Both the position numbers and the translations under genes were made by a program. DNA of 64,000 nt from Pseudomonas migulae NBRC 103157 (GTDB taxonomy: Bacteria > Pseudomonadota > Gammaproteobacteria > Pseudomonadales > Pseudomonadaceae), in NCBI RefSeq assembly GCF_002091715.1, contig NZ_BDAG01000015.1, forward strand, positions 1 to 64,000, given 5' to 3'. Each line of letters opens with the position of its first letter. Position 1 is the stretch's first letter. Shown piece by piece: positions 62,053 through 64,000 of this stretch. The notes beneath the pieces are model-generated. The model was not told the origin of the DNA, did not search any database, and was given only the letters and a program-made list of their open reading frames with translations.

Positions 62053-63097
62053 TGTCAAGATTGGCGAGCGCCTGATCGGTGCCGAAGCGCCACCGTTCAT
62101 CATTGCCGAGATGAGTGGCAACCATAACCAGTCCCTTGAGATGGCGCTGCAGATCGTCGAGGCAGCGGCCAAGGCCGGCGCGCATGCGTTGAAGCTGCAA
62201 ACCTACACCGCCGAGACCATGACCCTGGACCTGTCCGAAGGTGAGTTCTTCATCAGGGATCCTGAGAGCCTCTGGGCGGGCTCCTCGTTGTACTCGCTGT
62301 ATGAGAAGGCCCATACGCCATGGGAATGGCATGCGCCGATTTTTGCCCGTGCCAAGGAGTTGGGCATGCTGGCGTTCTCGACCCCCTTCGATGACACCGC
62401 CGTGGACTTCCTCGAAAGCCTTGACGTGCCAGCCTACAAAATAGCCAGTTTCGAAAATACTGACTTGCCGCTGATTCGACGGGTCGCCGCCACTGGCAAG
62501 CCACTGATCATCTCCACTGGCATGGCCAGCCTCGCGGAACTCGACGAAACCGTACGCACCGCCCGCGAGGCTGGTTGCAAGGATCTGGTGTTGCTCAAGT
62601 GCACCAGCACGTATCCGGCGACACCAGCGAACAGCAACGTGCGGACTATTCCACATCTGCGCGAAATGTTTGGCTGTGAAGTGGGCCTGTCTGACCACAC
62701 CATGGGCGTCGGGGTTTCCGTTGCCGCTGTGGCGTTGGGGGCTACGGTGGTGGAAAAACATTTCACCCTCGACCGTACCGCCGGCGGGGTGGACGCCAGC
62801 TTCTCACTGGAGCCAGCGGAGATGGCCAGCCTGGTGATTGAAACCGAACGAGCCTGGCAGTCCATGGGGCAGGTGCATTACGGCGTCACCGCAGCCGAAC
62901 GCAAGTCCCTTGTGTATCGCCGTTCGCTCTATGTCACTCAGGACATGGCTGCTGGCGAACCCTTCACGGCGGCTAATATGCGGGCCATTCGTCCGGGCCT
63001 TGGACTGGCCCCCAAACACACCGAAAACCTTCTGGGCCGCCATGCCCGTTCGGCTATCAAACGTGGGACGCCGCTCGATTGGTCGTTGGTCGAATAA
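62045..63097 (+). CDS. pseI: Pseudaminic acid synthase PseI
   Basis: A 350-aa NeuB-family TIM barrel that condenses 2,4-diacetamido-altrose with phosphoenolpyruvate to pseudaminic acid. N-terminal IAEMSGNHNQSLEMALQIVE, central MASLAELDETVRTAREAGCK and LSDHTMGVGVSVAAVALGAT, and a C-terminal antifreeze-like (SAF) domain (GEPFTAANMRAIRPGLGL) are all present. It is the last gene of the overlapping Pse cassette. Confidence 0.95.
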   Translation: MTSVKIGERLIGAEAPPFIIAEMSGNHNQSLEMALQIVEAAAKAGAHALKLQTYTAETMTLDLSEGEFFIRDPESLWAGSSLYSLYEKAHTPWEWHAPIFARAKELGMLAFSTPFDDTAVDFLESLDVPAYKIASFENTDLPLIRRVAATGKPLIISTGMASLAELDETVRTAREAGCKDLVLLKCTSTYPATPANSNVRTIPHLREMFGCEVGLSDHTMGVGVSVAAVALGATVVEKHFTLDRTAGGVDASFSLEPAEMASLVIETERAWQSMGQVHYGVTAAERKSLVYRRSLYVTQDMAAGEPFTAANMRAIRPGLGLAPKHTENLLGRHARSAIKRGTPLDWSLVE

Positions 63098-63325
63098 CCG
63101 CTCTTGGGGCCGATTCGGCAAAATAGCGTGACCTGCGAGTCATAACGCGCATCTTCACTGTATTGTATTGATCGGGAAGGTGGCGCCTGAGGCCGGTCTG
63201 GCTCGGTGATAGCCCTTTATTCTTCCCGTTGTCGCCGCCTCGAGGTGACGTTTTTCTCTGTTTGTCGGCGCCCCTCGAATCATTACGAGCGGTGGTATTG
63301 GGCTGTTTATTATTGGGAAGCCGTA

Positions 63326-64000
63326 ATGATTGGCATAAAAAGCATTGCGAGCTACGTTCCTGTAGCCGGCGTGGACAATTACGCACAAGGTGCAAAATTC
63401 GAAAAGGATGAAGAGTTCATCCTGGGCAAGATCGGTTCGGCCTTCCTGCCACGCAAAGGTGTCGACCAGGAAACTTCCGATCTGTGCGTTGAAGCGGCCA
63501 ATGCGCTGTTTGCCAGCAACCCTGATCTGAAACGTGAATCCATCGATGCGTTGATCGTCGTCACCCAGAACGGTGACGAAGAAGGCCTGCCACACACGTC
63601 TGCCATTGTTCAGGACAAACTGGGCCTGCCGACTACCGTGGCGGCATTCGATATTTCCCTGGGCTGCTCCGGCTATGTCTATGGTATTTACGCGATCAAG
63701 GGCTTCATGGAAGCCGCCGGTCTGAAGAATGGTTTGTTGATTACAGCTGACCCGTACTCGAAGATTGTCGACCCGGAAGATCGCAACACCACCATGCTGT
63801 TCGGTGACGCGGCGACTGCTACCTGGATGGGTGAAAACCCGATCTGGGAACTGGGCAAGGCCAAGTTTGGTACTGATGGTTCCGGTGCACCGCACTTGAA
63901 GGTGACTGACGGGGTGTTCTTCATGAACGGTCGTCAGGTGTTCAACTTTGCCTTGCTCAAGGTTCCTGCGCATCTGCACGAGCTGCTGGGCGAGTCAGGA
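63326..64000 (+). CDS. 3-oxoacyl-ACP synthase III-like protein (partial, cut by window end)
   Basis: The ATG at 63326 follows GGAAG; 225 codons are visible without a stop. The KAS III fold is clear: SDLCVEAANALFASNPDLKR, the active-site Cys114 in FDISLGCSGYVYGIYAIKG, and DRNTTMLFGDAATATWMG. In P. syringae an equivalent gene sits at the end of the flagellin glycosylation island after two large glycosyltransferases. A role in making an acyl group for the glycan is the likely function, not core fatty acid synthesis. The 228-base gap before it has no gene. Confidence 0.88.
   Translation, partial: MIGIKSIASYVPVAGVDNYAQGAKFEKDEEFILGKIGSAFLPRKGVDQETSDLCVEAANALFASNPDLKRESIDALIVVTQNGDEEGLPHTSAIVQDKLGLPTTVAAFDISLGCSGYVYGIYAIKGFMEAAGLKNGLLITADPYSKIVDPEDRNTTMLFGDAATATWMGENPIWELGKAKFGTDGSGAPHLKVTDGVFFMNGRQVFNFALLKVPAHLHELLGESG

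Overview
The window is chromosomal DNA from a fluorescent Pseudomonas, most like the P. fluorescens group. The evidence is the high GC with strong third-position bias, the many REP-type palindromes with a GGGAGCGGGCTTGCTCGCGAA core, the phhABC/phhR phenylalanine-catabolism genes, a Cpx-type two-component system, and the flgFGHIJKL - glycosyltransferase - KAS III order typical of Pseudomonas flagellar loci. No tRNA, rRNA, CRISPR array, prophage or insertion sequence was seen.

Layout. 1-8180 is a surface-protein region. It holds the C-terminus of a large RTX adhesin, an AT-richer gene of unknown function, a type V autotransporter, and an Ig-like-repeat protein with a nearly identical internal 291-bp tandem duplication. 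8344-21852 is housekeeping: DUF454 protein, UPF0149 protein, RecQ, a MarR regulator, a FimV-like protein, an Rdx protein, an EamA exporter with an AraC regulator, an LpxH-like phosphatase, an HD phosphohydrolase, an Mpo1-like protein, a second AraC regulator, a TrkH-type K+ transporter and a nitroreductase. 21962-25272 is the CpxR / Spy-like / CpxA envelope-stress module. 25483-31546 carries YciI, YciB, RNase AM, YciO, ScpA, ScpB, a DUF1289 protein and RluB. 31736-32908 is a small unexplained locus: a 45-residue peptide gene with a strong ribosome-binding site, followed by an M29-peptidase-like protein, behind a very AT-rich upstream region. 33525-35226 is an aromatic amino acid permease behind a long leader that contains a 20-codon peptide with two Trp codons. 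35466-37585 holds ArfB, an MFS transporter and two very small genes. 37864-42246 is the phenylalanine hydroxylase cluster phhABC and its divergent regulator phhR.

42439-64000 is flagellar. A sigma-54-type promoter precedes flgFGHIJKL (distal rod, rings, muramidase, hook-filament junction). Two very large multi-domain glycosyltransferases follow, then a tightly overlapping pseudaminic-acid cassette (pseC, a Pse-associated methylase, pseF, a pseG-pseH fusion and pseI), and finally a KAS III-like gene cut by the window end. The inferred logic is that the cassette makes CMP-pseudaminic acid (or a methylated or acylated derivative) and the large transferases put glycan on flagellin. The first enzyme, PseB, is not in the window. 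A 21-codon minicistron sits where a gene ahead of pseC could have been.

Most attractive for follow-up: the peptide + M29-like locus (32701-32908), the permease leader peptide (33682-33744), the minicistron in front of pseC (57966-58031), and the placement of the Pse cassette between the second glycosyltransferase and the KAS III gene.
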